Source: Spirosoma utsteinense (GTDB taxonomy: Bacteria; Bacteroidota; Bacteroidia; Cytophagales; Spirosomataceae). Taken from it: DNA of 64,000 bases. Position numbers and translations under genes: made by a program. The notes beneath the pieces are model-generated. The model was not told where the DNA came from and searched no databases. It saw only the letters and a program-made list of their open reading frames with translations. Below, piece by piece: positions 37,265 to 45,074 of the stretch. Within the stretch, counting starts at the first letter, position 1; every line of letters starts with the position of its first letter. The stretch covers positions 106,740 through 170,739 of the forward strand of contig NZ_VFIA01000014.1 in assembly GCF_014282275.1 (NCBI RefSeq). Reading direction: 5' to 3'.

Positions 37265-39443
37265 AGGCAAGCGATACAAACACCTGATCCTCCTGTTGCT
37301 GATCGGCGTTAGCTTTTCCGGTACTGCCCAGCGCGTGTTCATCCAGCAAGGGGACCCTTCCCGACAACGGGCGTATGCGGCCGCCCAGCTAGCCAAAGCC
37401 CTGACTGCCCGCGGGTATACCCTCACCACCGATGCCAAACAGGCCGGGTATACCATTCAACTGGCACCCATCAACCAGCAGCTGGGTGCCGAAGCGTACC
37501 GCATCGAGCGGCAGGGTAACCGGCTGACAGTTACGGGGGGCGATCCCGGCGGGTTGATCTACGGGAGCCTGTCTATTGTTGAAGAACTCCAGAACGGCAC
37601 CCCCCTGCCCAAACTGACCGCCCGACAGGAAAAGCCACATTTGCCGTTGCGGGCCATCAAATTCGATCTGCCCTGGGACACCTATCGGCACAGCGCTGCC
37701 CTGGATCTGCACTATGAAACGTGCCGGGATACCCTCTACTGGCAAGCGTTTCTGGATATGATGGTTACCAATCGGTTCAACGCGCTGAGCTTATGGAACC
37801 TGCACCCGTATACGTTCATGATCAGGCCGACGAATTTCCCGAAGGCGACGCCATTCGATGACCGGCAGCTGAACGAATGGCAAACGCTGTTCCGGACTAT
37901 TTTTCGGATGGCCAGAGACCGGGGAATCGACACCTACCTTGTCCCGTTCAATATCTTCACCAGCCCCGAATTTTCAAAAGCCTATAATGTTAACCCGGCG
38001 CTGAACAACCTGGACCATCACCACTTTATCGATGGCGACACATCGGCCATTGTCAGGCGATACACGCGGGAGTGCGTCACGCAGGTGCTGCAGGAATACC
38101 CCGACCTGACCGGCTTTGGGCTGACGCTGGGGGAGGCCATGGGCGGCATGAGCCCCCGGAAGCGCGAAGACTGGATGAAAGCAACCATTATTGATGGCAT
38201 GCGGCTTGCCGGGCGAAAAACCAAGCTTATTCATCGTATCCCGTTTTCCAGTACAACGGGTTCGCTGGGCATTACCAGCATAGATACCGAGAAGCTAACC
38301 CGTCAGTCGATCGAAAGCGAAGGGGCGCTGGCGTTCATCGAGGGGCCCATCTGGGCCGATCTGAAATACAACTGGTCGCATGCCCACTCAACGCCTACGC
38401 TGGTCAAAGTACATGGCGGCAAGTTGTTCGATACGTATTTTAAACCGGAGCCAACCGCCTATAAAATTACCTGGACGGTACGCAACGAAGATTTCTTCTG
38501 TCTGCGGTGGGGCGTTCCCGATTTTGTCCGGGCCCATATCGCGGCTAACAATCAGGGGTATGTAGGGGGTTATTTTCTAGGCTCGGAAACGTACATTCCA
38601 GCCCGGGATTACTTTACCAAACCTGACGGCCCGGTCAGCTGGACGTATGCGTTCGAACGGCAATGGCTATTTTATAAACTCTGGGGCCGGTTACTGTACA
38701 ACCCGACAACACCAGACACGGTGTTCAGGGCCGAATTTGTGCGTCGGTACGGGCCCTCGGCCGGGCCCCTGCTGGAAGCGTATGCCCTGGCCTCTTCAAC
38801 GCCATTACGACTGGCTTCTGCCTTCGATTTCACCTGGGACTTTTCGTTATACAGCGAAGGGATGATGGCGTTCGACGCCAACAAAAACGTTTCCTACATC
38901 TCCGTCAACCAGCATATTACCCAGCCAACCCTGGACCCAGCCTACGTTTCGGTCAGTGACTATGTTGAGGTAACGACAGCCGGCGGCACGTTTCAGGCGG
39001 GAAAAGTCACACCGCCTATCCTGGCGAAAATGCTGGAAACCGATTGCCGGAAGGCTCTACAACTCGTGCGCCCGATTACGACATCGGCCAGTCGGTCCCT
39101 GCTTTATGAAGTCGCCGACGTGCAGGTATGGGCTAACCTGGGCCTGCATCTGGCCGAAAAGCTCAAAGGTGCCGTAGCCCTCCAGACCTACCGCCATACG
39201 GGTCGGAAAGACCAGAAACAGGCAGCTATCCAACATCTGAAAGCGGCACTGCGCTATTGGGATGCTGTTGTGGCCATTACCCGGCCTTTGTACAGGGATA
39301 TGCCGCTGGTACATCTGACCGAGCAGAAAGGAAACACCTGGGCAGAAAACAACAAACTTTTGTTTCACTGGGAAAAACTGCGGCCCGCCGTAGCCGCCGA
39401 TGTAGAACTGGCCGAAAAAGCAGAACCTGGTACAGGAAAGTAG
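37224..39443 (+). CDS. Alpha-glucuronidase/GH20-like exported glycosidase
   Basis: A 739-residue protein. The TTG at 37224 is the best start in view: it overlaps the deacetylase by 41 bp and precedes a signal peptide (KRYKHLILLLLIGVSFSGTAQ region). The N-terminal alpha/beta domain (YRIERQGNRLTVTGGDPGG, LIYGSLSIVEEL) is the GH20b/GH67-N type. The TIM barrel follows (LPLRAIKFDLPWDT, NALSLWNLHPYTF); GLTLGEAMGGMS and IEGPIWADLKYNW contain plausible acidic catalytic residues, and the C-terminal part is helical. It resembles uncharacterised 'alpha-d-galacturonidase/glucuronidase-like' proteins of Bacteroidota. The exact GH family and substrate are uncertain. Confidence 0.82.
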   Translation: MPSTPKLINRNRSKGKRYKHLILLLLIGVSFSGTAQRVFIQQGDPSRQRAYAAAQLAKALTARGYTLTTDAKQAGYTIQLAPINQQLGAEAYRIERQGNRLTVTGGDPGGLIYGSLSIVEELQNGTPLPKLTARQEKPHLPLRAIKFDLPWDTYRHSAALDLHYETCRDTLYWQAFLDMMVTNRFNALSLWNLHPYTFMIRPTNFPKATPFDDRQLNEWQTLFRTIFRMARDRGIDTYLVPFNIFTSPEFSKAYNVNPALNNLDHHHFIDGDTSAIVRRYTRECVTQVLQEYPDLTGFGLTLGEAMGGMSPRKREDWMKATIIDGMRLAGRKTKLIHRIPFSSTTGSLGITSIDTEKLTRQSIESEGALAFIEGPIWADLKYNWSHAHSTPTLVKVHGGKLFDTYFKPEPTAYKITWTVRNEDFFCLRWGVPDFVRAHIAANNQGYVGGYFLGSETYIPARDYFTKPDGPVSWTYAFERQWLFYKLWGRLLYNPTTPDTVFRAEFVRRYGPSAGPLLEAYALASSTPLRLASAFDFTWDFSLYSEGMMAFDANKNVSYISVNQHITQPTLDPAYVSVSDYVEVTTAGGTFQAGKVTPPILAKMLETDCRKALQLVRPITTSASRSLLYEVADVQVWANLGLHLAEKLKGAVALQTYRHTGRKDQKQAAIQHLKAALRYWDAVVAITRPLYRDMPLVHLTEQKGNTWAENNKLLFHWEKLRPAVAADVELAEKAEPGTGK

Positions 39444-39539
39444 CGGTCTGGGCCGGCGTGGCAAACTAAAAATAGCTGCTCTTCCAACCAAACGGCCATT
39501 GAGGGAGTCATGCAGAGGAAATCATTCAATCAATACACA

Positions 39540-39959
39540 ATGAAGACTACCTTTTTCAGTATTGCCCTACTCCTCGTTTTAAACGCCTGTAATCAGGCAG
39601 AAACCGTTAATCCCGCATCGACCAGTGAGGTAACATTGGCCTACCAGAAAAGCGTTCGCCTAGCGGGAACGGCGCTGGATATGAAAGTAGCTCAGGTTGC
39701 CGACAGCCGGTGCCCCATCAATGCGCGGTGCATCACGGCCGGTGCCGTAACGGTTAGCTTCGAAGCCAGCAACGATGGCAAAACAGAACTCGTTACGGTC
39801 GAATTACCCGCTTATCCGGAAAAATCTACCCAGAAATCGTTTTCGGTCGCTGGACAGGCCTACCAACTGACGCTGCGTGAGGTTCTCCCCTATCCCGAAG
39901 TGGGCAAGACGATTGAGCTGAACGACTACACGGTTGAGTTTTCTGTGTCGAAGCAATAA
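39540..39959 (+). CDS. Small lipoprotein
   Basis: Start set at ATG 39540 (139 residues), since it gives a clean lipoprotein signal: FFSIALLLVLNAC, with the lipobox Leu-Asn-Ala-Cys. The mature domain is beta-rich (VTLAYQKSVRLAGTALDMKV) with two cysteines close together (DSRCPINARC) that could form a disulphide, and ends YTVEFSVSK. An upstream ATG at 39510 adds ten residues before the signal and is less likely. I do not recognise a function; similar 'DSRCPxxxxCxxxG' lipoproteins are common in Bacteroidota. A strong terminator follows. Confidence 0.8.
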   Translation: MKTTFFSIALLLVLNACNQAETVNPASTSEVTLAYQKSVRLAGTALDMKVAQVADSRCPINARCITAGAVTVSFEASNDGKTELVTVELPAYPEKSTQKSFSVAGQAYQLTLREVLPYPEVGKTIELNDYTVEFSVSKQ

Positions 39960-40310
39960 GCCATCCATCTGTTTTATTCCAGCGTATCGGATAAGGAACC
40001 GATATGGTACGAAGCCCGGTGATGAATCCGGGCTTCGTCGTTTTATATACCCCTGTTAACCCCAGCGTTCATCCCGGCAATCAGGGGTTTTCCCGTAACC
40101 TCCCTCCTACTGCTCCGTGACTCCGGCCAGTCCTCCGGTTGAGTTCAGGAACTGCCCGTTTGCGGCTTGTCGACAGGGTCTTCATGACCTGGGCAAACCA
40201 GCAGCCGGGCAATCAGCGCACCCGCTGGCGTTGCCCTGGTAGCTGGCCCTGACCGAATAATCTGCCTATTCCATTACCTTTATATATTCAACTAAAGAAA
40301 TTACCGTAAC
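39960..40310. other. Intergenic region upstream of the two-component system
   Basis: About 350 bp. It holds the lipoprotein terminator at 40009-40045, and the last 50 bp are AT-rich and presumably contain the promoter of the response-regulator gene. The TTAAGGT repeats seen at 42370 are not present here. Confidence 0.5.
40009..40045 (+). terminator. Intrinsic terminator after the lipoprotein gene
   Basis: A perfect 11-bp GC-rich stem (40009-40019 with 40028-40038), an 8-nt loop, then CGTTTTATAT. Confidence 0.9.
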
Positions 40311-40988
40311 ATGAAGATACTGCTAGTTGAAGATGAGGTAAAAACGGTTCAGAGTATTAAACAGGGCCTTGAGGAGCACCAGTGGGAAGTCGATGTAGCC
40401 TATGACGGGGTAATGGGATTTCAACTGGCTTCCCGCACGACCTATGCGCTGATTATATCCGACATAATCCTGCCGGGAATGAATGGCCTTGATTTCTGCC
40501 GGAAGCTGCGGGCAACGAACGTAACGACGCCTATTTTGATGCTGACGGCGCTGGGAACGACAGACGACAAAATTGTGGGGCTCGACTCCGGCGCCGACGA
40601 CTATTTGGGGAAACCCTTTGAGTTTCGTGAACTTATGGCCCGGGTCAGGGCGCTGACCCGGCGGAGTAACGGCACCGCCCAAACGGCCAACCTGCTTAAA
40701 ATTGCCGATCTGGAATTGGACCCGGATACGAAGAAGGTGGTACGGGCCGGGAAGGAGATTTTGCTGACCGCCAAGGAATTTCAACTGCTCGAATATTTCC
40801 TTCGGCATCAGGGACGGGTAATTTCTAAAGTGGAACTGGCCGAAAAACTGTGGGACCTGACCTTCGATACAGGCACTAACATCATTGAAGTTTACATAAA
40901 CTTCCTCCGGAAAAAGATAGATAAAGATTTCGACCCCAAGTTGCTCCATACCCAGATCGGCATGGGCTATGTTGTTAAGTTAGTGTAG
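40311..40988 (+). CDS. OmpR/PhoB-family response regulator
   Basis: A 225-residue regulator. The receiver (MKILLVEDEVKTVQSIKQGL) has its phospho-acceptor Asp in ALIISDIILPGMNG, Thr in LMLTALGTTDD and Lys in YLGKPFEFREL. The C-terminal OmpR-type winged helix runs from LELDPDTKKVVRAGKEILLT through LLEYFLRHQGRVISK to IIEVYINFLRKKID and MGYVVK. The kinase gene begins 2 bp after its stop. Four 11-bp-spaced TTAAGGT-like repeats just downstream of the kinase are a likely binding site. The signal is unknown; the 'CusR/RprY-like' form is common in Cytophagales. Confidence 0.95.
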   Translation: MKILLVEDEVKTVQSIKQGLEEHQWEVDVAYDGVMGFQLASRTTYALIISDIILPGMNGLDFCRKLRATNVTTPILMLTALGTTDDKIVGLDSGADDYLGKPFEFRELMARVRALTRRSNGTAQTANLLKIADLELDPDTKKVVRAGKEILLTAKEFQLLEYFLRHQGRVISKVELAEKLWDLTFDTGTNIIEVYINFLRKKIDKDFDPKLLHTQIGMGYVVKLV

Positions 40989-40990
40989 TA

Positions 40991-42373
40991 ATGACGAATA
41001 TACGGACCCGGCTCACCTACCAATTTGTCTTTCTGGTCACGCTAATCCTGCTCTTATTCGCGCTCGGCGTTTATTTCTTCAGCAAGCTTTACCTCGAAAA
41101 ACGATTCAACAAACGCCTGCAGGACCGGGCCATTACCACAACGACGCTTCTTTTCGACCTAAAACAAACCGACAGTACCGTATTGCGGCTCATCGACGCC
41201 GATAACAAAGAACCGGTGCTCAACGAAAATATCTCTGTTTACAACGAACGGGATAAAACGGTGCTTTTTTCTACCAATCCGGCCAACACCCAGTTTCACG
41301 AACAGTTTGTTCCGCTGCTCGATTCGGCATCCCAGACATTGTTCCTATCCCGGGACGAGTACCAGATCGTAGCCATTCACCTCACCCGGGGCAAGAGCAG
41401 TAACTGGGTGATCGTTAGTGGTATTGATAAGGCGGGGGAAGAAGCGCTCAGCGACCTCAAGAAAATTCTGACGGTCATGATCCTGGCGGCCCTGCTTTTA
41501 CTCGGTATTTCGGGCTGGTTTTTCGCAAACCGGGCCCTGGCCCCCATGTCGGGCATCATCCAGCAGGTCAATGCTATTTTTCCTTCGAATATGCAGGAGC
41601 GGGTGGAGCATCCGAATCGGTCGGATGAAATTGGCCTGCTGGTGGCCACCTTCAACCAGCTGCTCGACCGGATCGAGCAGGCCCTGAAGACGCAGAAGAT
41701 GTTTATCGCCAACGTTTCCCACGAGTTGAAGAACCCCCTCACCAAAATAAACGCGCAGATCGATGTGGCGCTGATTCAAAAGCGTAACCCGGAGGTGTAC
41801 GAACAAACCCTTCGATCATTACAGGAGGATACCCATTCGCTCATCCAGCTGACCAACGCGCTCCTGGAGCTGGCCAACACCTCGATTCAGGGCAACACCA
41901 TGGCATTTGAGGAAGTCCGGGTCGACGAGCTTATCTGGGAAACAAAAACCAAGCTGCAGGCCTGGCATGAGGACTACACCGTCGAGCTCACCTTCACCGA
42001 CTTTCCCGACGATGAGGAAGACCTGATTACGCCGGGGCACCGGGCATCCCTGCAGGTGCTGTTGATGAACCTGATCGATAACGCCTGCAAATTTTCGCCC
42101 TCGAAGACGGCGAAAGTCAACTTCCAGTCGCGGGGGGGCCGCATCACGATCTCCGTTTTCAATGAAGGAACTCAGATCCCGGCCGCCGATCTGCCGTTTA
42201 TTTTTCAGCCTTTCTTCCGGGGCAATGCCACCGCCCAGTCGATAAACGGCCATGGTGTGGGGCTGGCCATTGCCGCCCAGATCATTCAGATTCACCAGGG
42301 TGACATCTCGGTGCGTTCGACACCCGGCGGCACCACCTTTTTGTTGACCTTACCCAGTGCCGCTCCATTTTAA
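40991..42373 (+). CDS. Sensor histidine kinase with HAMP domain
   Basis: A 460-residue membrane kinase. TM1 (about 11-30, FVFLVTLILLLFALGVYFF), an extracytoplasmic sensor (about 31-155), TM2 (about 160-178), HAMP (about 180-235), HisKA with the phospho-His in MFIANVSHELKNPLTKIN, and HATPase with LMNLIDNACKFSP, FNEGTQIP and GHGVGLAIAAQI. It pairs with the response regulator two bases upstream. Its stop codon overlaps the first of the TTAAGGT repeats, so termination of this gene and control of the next are packed together. The signal it senses is not readable. Confidence 0.94.
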   Translation: MTNIRTRLTYQFVFLVTLILLLFALGVYFFSKLYLEKRFNKRLQDRAITTTTLLFDLKQTDSTVLRLIDADNKEPVLNENISVYNERDKTVLFSTNPANTQFHEQFVPLLDSASQTLFLSRDEYQIVAIHLTRGKSSNWVIVSGIDKAGEEALSDLKKILTVMILAALLLLGISGWFFANRALAPMSGIIQQVNAIFPSNMQERVEHPNRSDEIGLLVATFNQLLDRIEQALKTQKMFIANVSHELKNPLTKINAQIDVALIQKRNPEVYEQTLRSLQEDTHSLIQLTNALLELANTSIQGNTMAFEEVRVDELIWETKTKLQAWHEDYTVELTFTDFPDDEEDLITPGHRASLQVLLMNLIDNACKFSPSKTAKVNFQSRGGRITISVFNEGTQIPAADLPFIFQPFFRGNATAQSINGHGVGLAIAAQIIQIHQGDISVRSTPGGTTFLLTLPSAAPF

Positions 42374-42409
42374 GGTGAAATTAAGGTCAGCTTAAGTCGT
42401 GCTTAAGGT
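42370..42409 (+). promoter_or_regulatory. Four direct repeats TTAAGGT with exact 11-bp period
   Basis: TTAAGGT at 42370, TTAAGGT at 42381, TTAAGTC at 42392 and TTAAGGT at 42403. Heptamers spaced by 4 bp, on one face of the helix, are the classical layout of OmpR/PhoB-family binding sites. The repeats end 40 bp before the start at 42449; a -7-like TTCCTTTG lies at 42418-42425. The adjacent response regulator is the likely binder. Confidence 0.7.
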
Positions 42410-42448
42410 GGGTGTCGTTCCTTTGTCCACTACCTACAGAACTGGATC

Positions 42449-43399
42449 ATGGATATTGACGTCACCAATGAGAAGCAAGGCGCGGTGAACATGACGATTG
42501 GGGCCTTAATGGGAATTCTGGCGCTGCTGGCGTATTTATTCATTGGCTCCCGGAATGAAAACCTGGAAGTTCAGAAACTACTGACCTCTAAAGTAGAGCA
42601 ATTTGCCACCACCAAGGTCAAGCTCGATTCTATCTCCGACGTGCTGGACCGCAAAATCGTCGAAGTACGTATGCTGGGAGGCAGTGTCACCGAGCTGGAG
42701 CGGATCCGGCGGCAACTGGAGACCGACAAGAAGGTACTGAAATCCGATCTTGCCTTTTCTGTTCAGAAGTACAGCCTGAAAATCAGCGACTACAGGAACT
42801 TCCTAACGGTAAATGAAGCCGACATTCGCAAACTGAAAGCGGAAAACGGTTCATTGCTGAGCCAGGCCCGGGTGCTGGAAGAGGAAAAGCAAAGCATCCT
42901 CAGCGAGAACGAAGGGCTTAAATATGAAAAGGCGGCACTGGCCCAGACGCTCGTTAAATACTCCCTCCAAAATGCCGACCTGCAGGACAAGGTGGCGCTG
43001 GGTGCTACCGTGAAAGCCGTTAATGTGGAGGTGATGGCCGTGGCCACCAACGGAAAAGAACGCCGGGGCGGCTCCTACAAAGCGGGACGCATCGATCGGT
43101 TAAAGATAAGCTTCATCCTGCCGTCCAACCCACTGGCCCTACAAAACAGCAAAGACATCTACGTTCGTCTGCTGGATGCCAACGGCGCTGTTGTCAGCGA
43201 AAACGGAATTGGCGGGGTGGTAATGTTCGACGGGAACGAAATCGGGTACAGCACCCGGCAAACAATACCGTACGAGAACAGGGACCAGCGGGTCGACATC
43301 CTGTTCCGACGCGATGCCGCCTACAAACCAGGCACTTACACTGTGGAATTGTATGCAGAAGGCTTCAAGATTGGCGATGCCCGTTTCGACGTGAAATAG
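42449..43399 (+). CDS. Membrane-anchored coiled-coil protein
   Basis: A 316-residue protein with one N-terminal membrane span (about 14-33, MTIGALMGILALLAYLFIG), a long coiled coil (about 38-185, many Leu/Lys/Glu heptads) and a C-terminal beta domain (about 195-316, VEVMAVATNGKERRGGSYKA, then YTVELYAEGFKIGDARFDV). The topology suggests a periplasmic or cytoplasmic rod with a globular end. It is conserved in type in Cytophagales but unnamed. The direct repeats upstream imply control by the neighbouring two-component system. The next gene begins 46 bp later and is probably in the same transcript. Confidence 0.85.
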   Translation: MDIDVTNEKQGAVNMTIGALMGILALLAYLFIGSRNENLEVQKLLTSKVEQFATTKVKLDSISDVLDRKIVEVRMLGGSVTELERIRRQLETDKKVLKSDLAFSVQKYSLKISDYRNFLTVNEADIRKLKAENGSLLSQARVLEEEKQSILSENEGLKYEKAALAQTLVKYSLQNADLQDKVALGATVKAVNVEVMAVATNGKERRGGSYKAGRIDRLKISFILPSNPLALQNSKDIYVRLLDANGAVVSENGIGGVVMFDGNEIGYSTRQTIPYENRDQRVDILFRRDAAYKPGTYTVELYAEGFKIGDARFDVK

Positions 43400-43445
43400 C
43401 GCCCCGCTTGCGGAGCTTCTGCCTGTTCATTATACCCATCAACTT

Positions 43446-44615
43446 ATGGCGAATTTTCTCAACTATAAACCTTACGTCCTGGCGGGTCTTTCCATCACCT
43501 GGAAAACGATCCGGACCACCGGCAGGCTGTTTTACGATAAATACCGCCAGTTTCCTCTCCCCTACACCACGCTTAGCGTTCTGTTCTTTACCATGGCCTT
43601 TTGCTACTATCCCGTAGATGGCCACTGGCTAACCGGTTTTGTCATGATGAGTTTACCACTGGTGATCCCCTGCGGGTTAATTGCCAGTGTTTACCTGTTT
43701 TTCAAGCAACAGAAAATGATAGCTACGGCTGGTTTGATCTGGGTGTTGTTCTCCTTTGTCGTCGTTAAACGACTGGTGGGAATCAGCGGCAGCAGCCGCT
43801 CCCCCGTAGGTATGAACCAGACGGCCACACTGAAGGTATTGAGCTTTAACAGTGAAACCTTCCCCGTTAGTACTGATGCGAAGTTCGATGCTTCTTTGCT
43901 GGAAGCTGACATTGCCTGTTTTCAGGAGTATTCGCCCAACGCGCAGATTCAGAACCAGTACGAAGCCAGGATCGAAAAGCTGACCTGTTTCGATAAGGAC
44001 CGGCAGGTGGGTCTGGCGTTGTTTTCCAAGTACCCGATTGTCAACCAGTACGGCCATATCTGGAATAGAGCCGAGGGCCCGAACATCAACGGGTTTGTAT
44101 GTGCCGACATCGCTTACGGACCCGATACCATCCGGGTTGTCAATGTGCATCTATGGTCGATGGGCGTTCGCAGCGACCAGGCGGTGGATGCGTTACAGGC
44201 AGGCAATGTGGGCCTCTTCTTTTATGAACTCTTCGACACATTCGACCGCTTGAAAGAAGGGTTCGAAAAACGCAACGACCAGCTGAAGGAAGTAGAGTCG
44301 TATGTGGTAGGCAGCCGTTATCCGGTCATTATTTGTGGCGATTTCAACGAAACACCCCTGGGTTACTCCTACGGGAAGTTGACTCAAAACTTCAGAAATG
44401 CCTTCGAAGAAGCGGGGGTCGGGATGGGCTTTACCCTCAATCGGTATCCGTATTGTGTACGGATAGACCAGCAATTCGTAAGTAGCGACTGGCATATTGA
44501 AGCATGCCAGACCTTATCCGGCATCTCTTTTTCTGACCATTTCCCGGTTCTGGCTCAGTACGTGCTGAAAACGTCGTCAGCCACCCCGACCGAACGGCTG
44601 GCACTCCGGAAATAA
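43446..44615 (+). CDS. Membrane-anchored endonuclease/exonuclease/phosphatase (EEP) family protein
   Basis: A 389-residue protein with three or four N-terminal membrane spans (within about 10-125) followed by an EEP domain. EEP motifs: LSFNSETF (Asn), DIACFQEYSP (Glu metal ligand), GFVCADIAY, VNVHLWSMG (His), ICGDFNETPLGYSY (Asp-x-Asn) and the final SDHFPV (Asp-His). All catalytic positions of the DNase I/Mg-dependent phosphodiesterase fold are present. Proteins of this architecture in Bacteroidota are thought to face the periplasm; the substrate could be a nucleic acid or a phosphodiester lipid. It follows the coiled-coil gene by 46 bp. Confidence 0.87.
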   Translation: MANFLNYKPYVLAGLSITWKTIRTTGRLFYDKYRQFPLPYTTLSVLFFTMAFCYYPVDGHWLTGFVMMSLPLVIPCGLIASVYLFFKQQKMIATAGLIWVLFSFVVVKRLVGISGSSRSPVGMNQTATLKVLSFNSETFPVSTDAKFDASLLEADIACFQEYSPNAQIQNQYEARIEKLTCFDKDRQVGLALFSKYPIVNQYGHIWNRAEGPNINGFVCADIAYGPDTIRVVNVHLWSMGVRSDQAVDALQAGNVGLFFYELFDTFDRLKEGFEKRNDQLKEVESYVVGSRYPVIICGDFNETPLGYSYGKLTQNFRNAFEEAGVGMGFTLNRYPYCVRIDQQFVSSDWHIEACQTLSGISFSDHFPVLAQYVLKTSSATPTERLALRK

Positions 44616-45074
44616 TCCAGCCTTAAAAAGTCAGGAGCACCCAAGTATGGCTAGCTCCATTGCTACAATCAGCCACCCGACTTTCAGTTACAGTGAACCC
44701 CAACGCAGGATCGGCTTATAGCCTGGCTCCAGCCCTGCCGCCCCTGCCCCTTAGTACTTCGCTATCAGTCGTTTATTATTTTTTCAATTGGACATTTTTG
44801 ATGGGTGGCTCAGTCTGTAAGGGTTATTGCCCACACGCCAGAGCAAACCTGAATACCCTGCTTTTTCATAGTAATGAGTGAGTCAAACTGGACGTAGTAC
44901 GCTCTTTATAAGTACTGTATGTTGACACGGAAAGGAAAATGGATAAAAATTTAATCGAACGTTTAAATCATTTGATTAAAAGTTTGGTTTCCTGTCTACA
45001 AGCTACCTAGTTAAGCTATCAGGCTTATAGCCCGATGAGACTAATAGCGTAGCTGACTATCTTTTCCCGTGGAT
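44616..45074. other. Long AT-rich intergenic region
   Basis: About 460 bp in front of the 45-52 kb operon. The last 200 bp are AT-rich. A dyad TTTAATC/GATTAAA (44950-44956 with 44974-44980, extendable to about 10 bp with one wobble) encloses TTTAAA and may be the operator or promoter of the operon. No credible small gene is seen. Confidence 0.45.

Noticed and set aside
44660..44881. A possible 73-residue protein in front of the 45-52 kb operon
   Set aside because: Low-complexity, no start context, and it lies in an AT-rich regulatory stretch.
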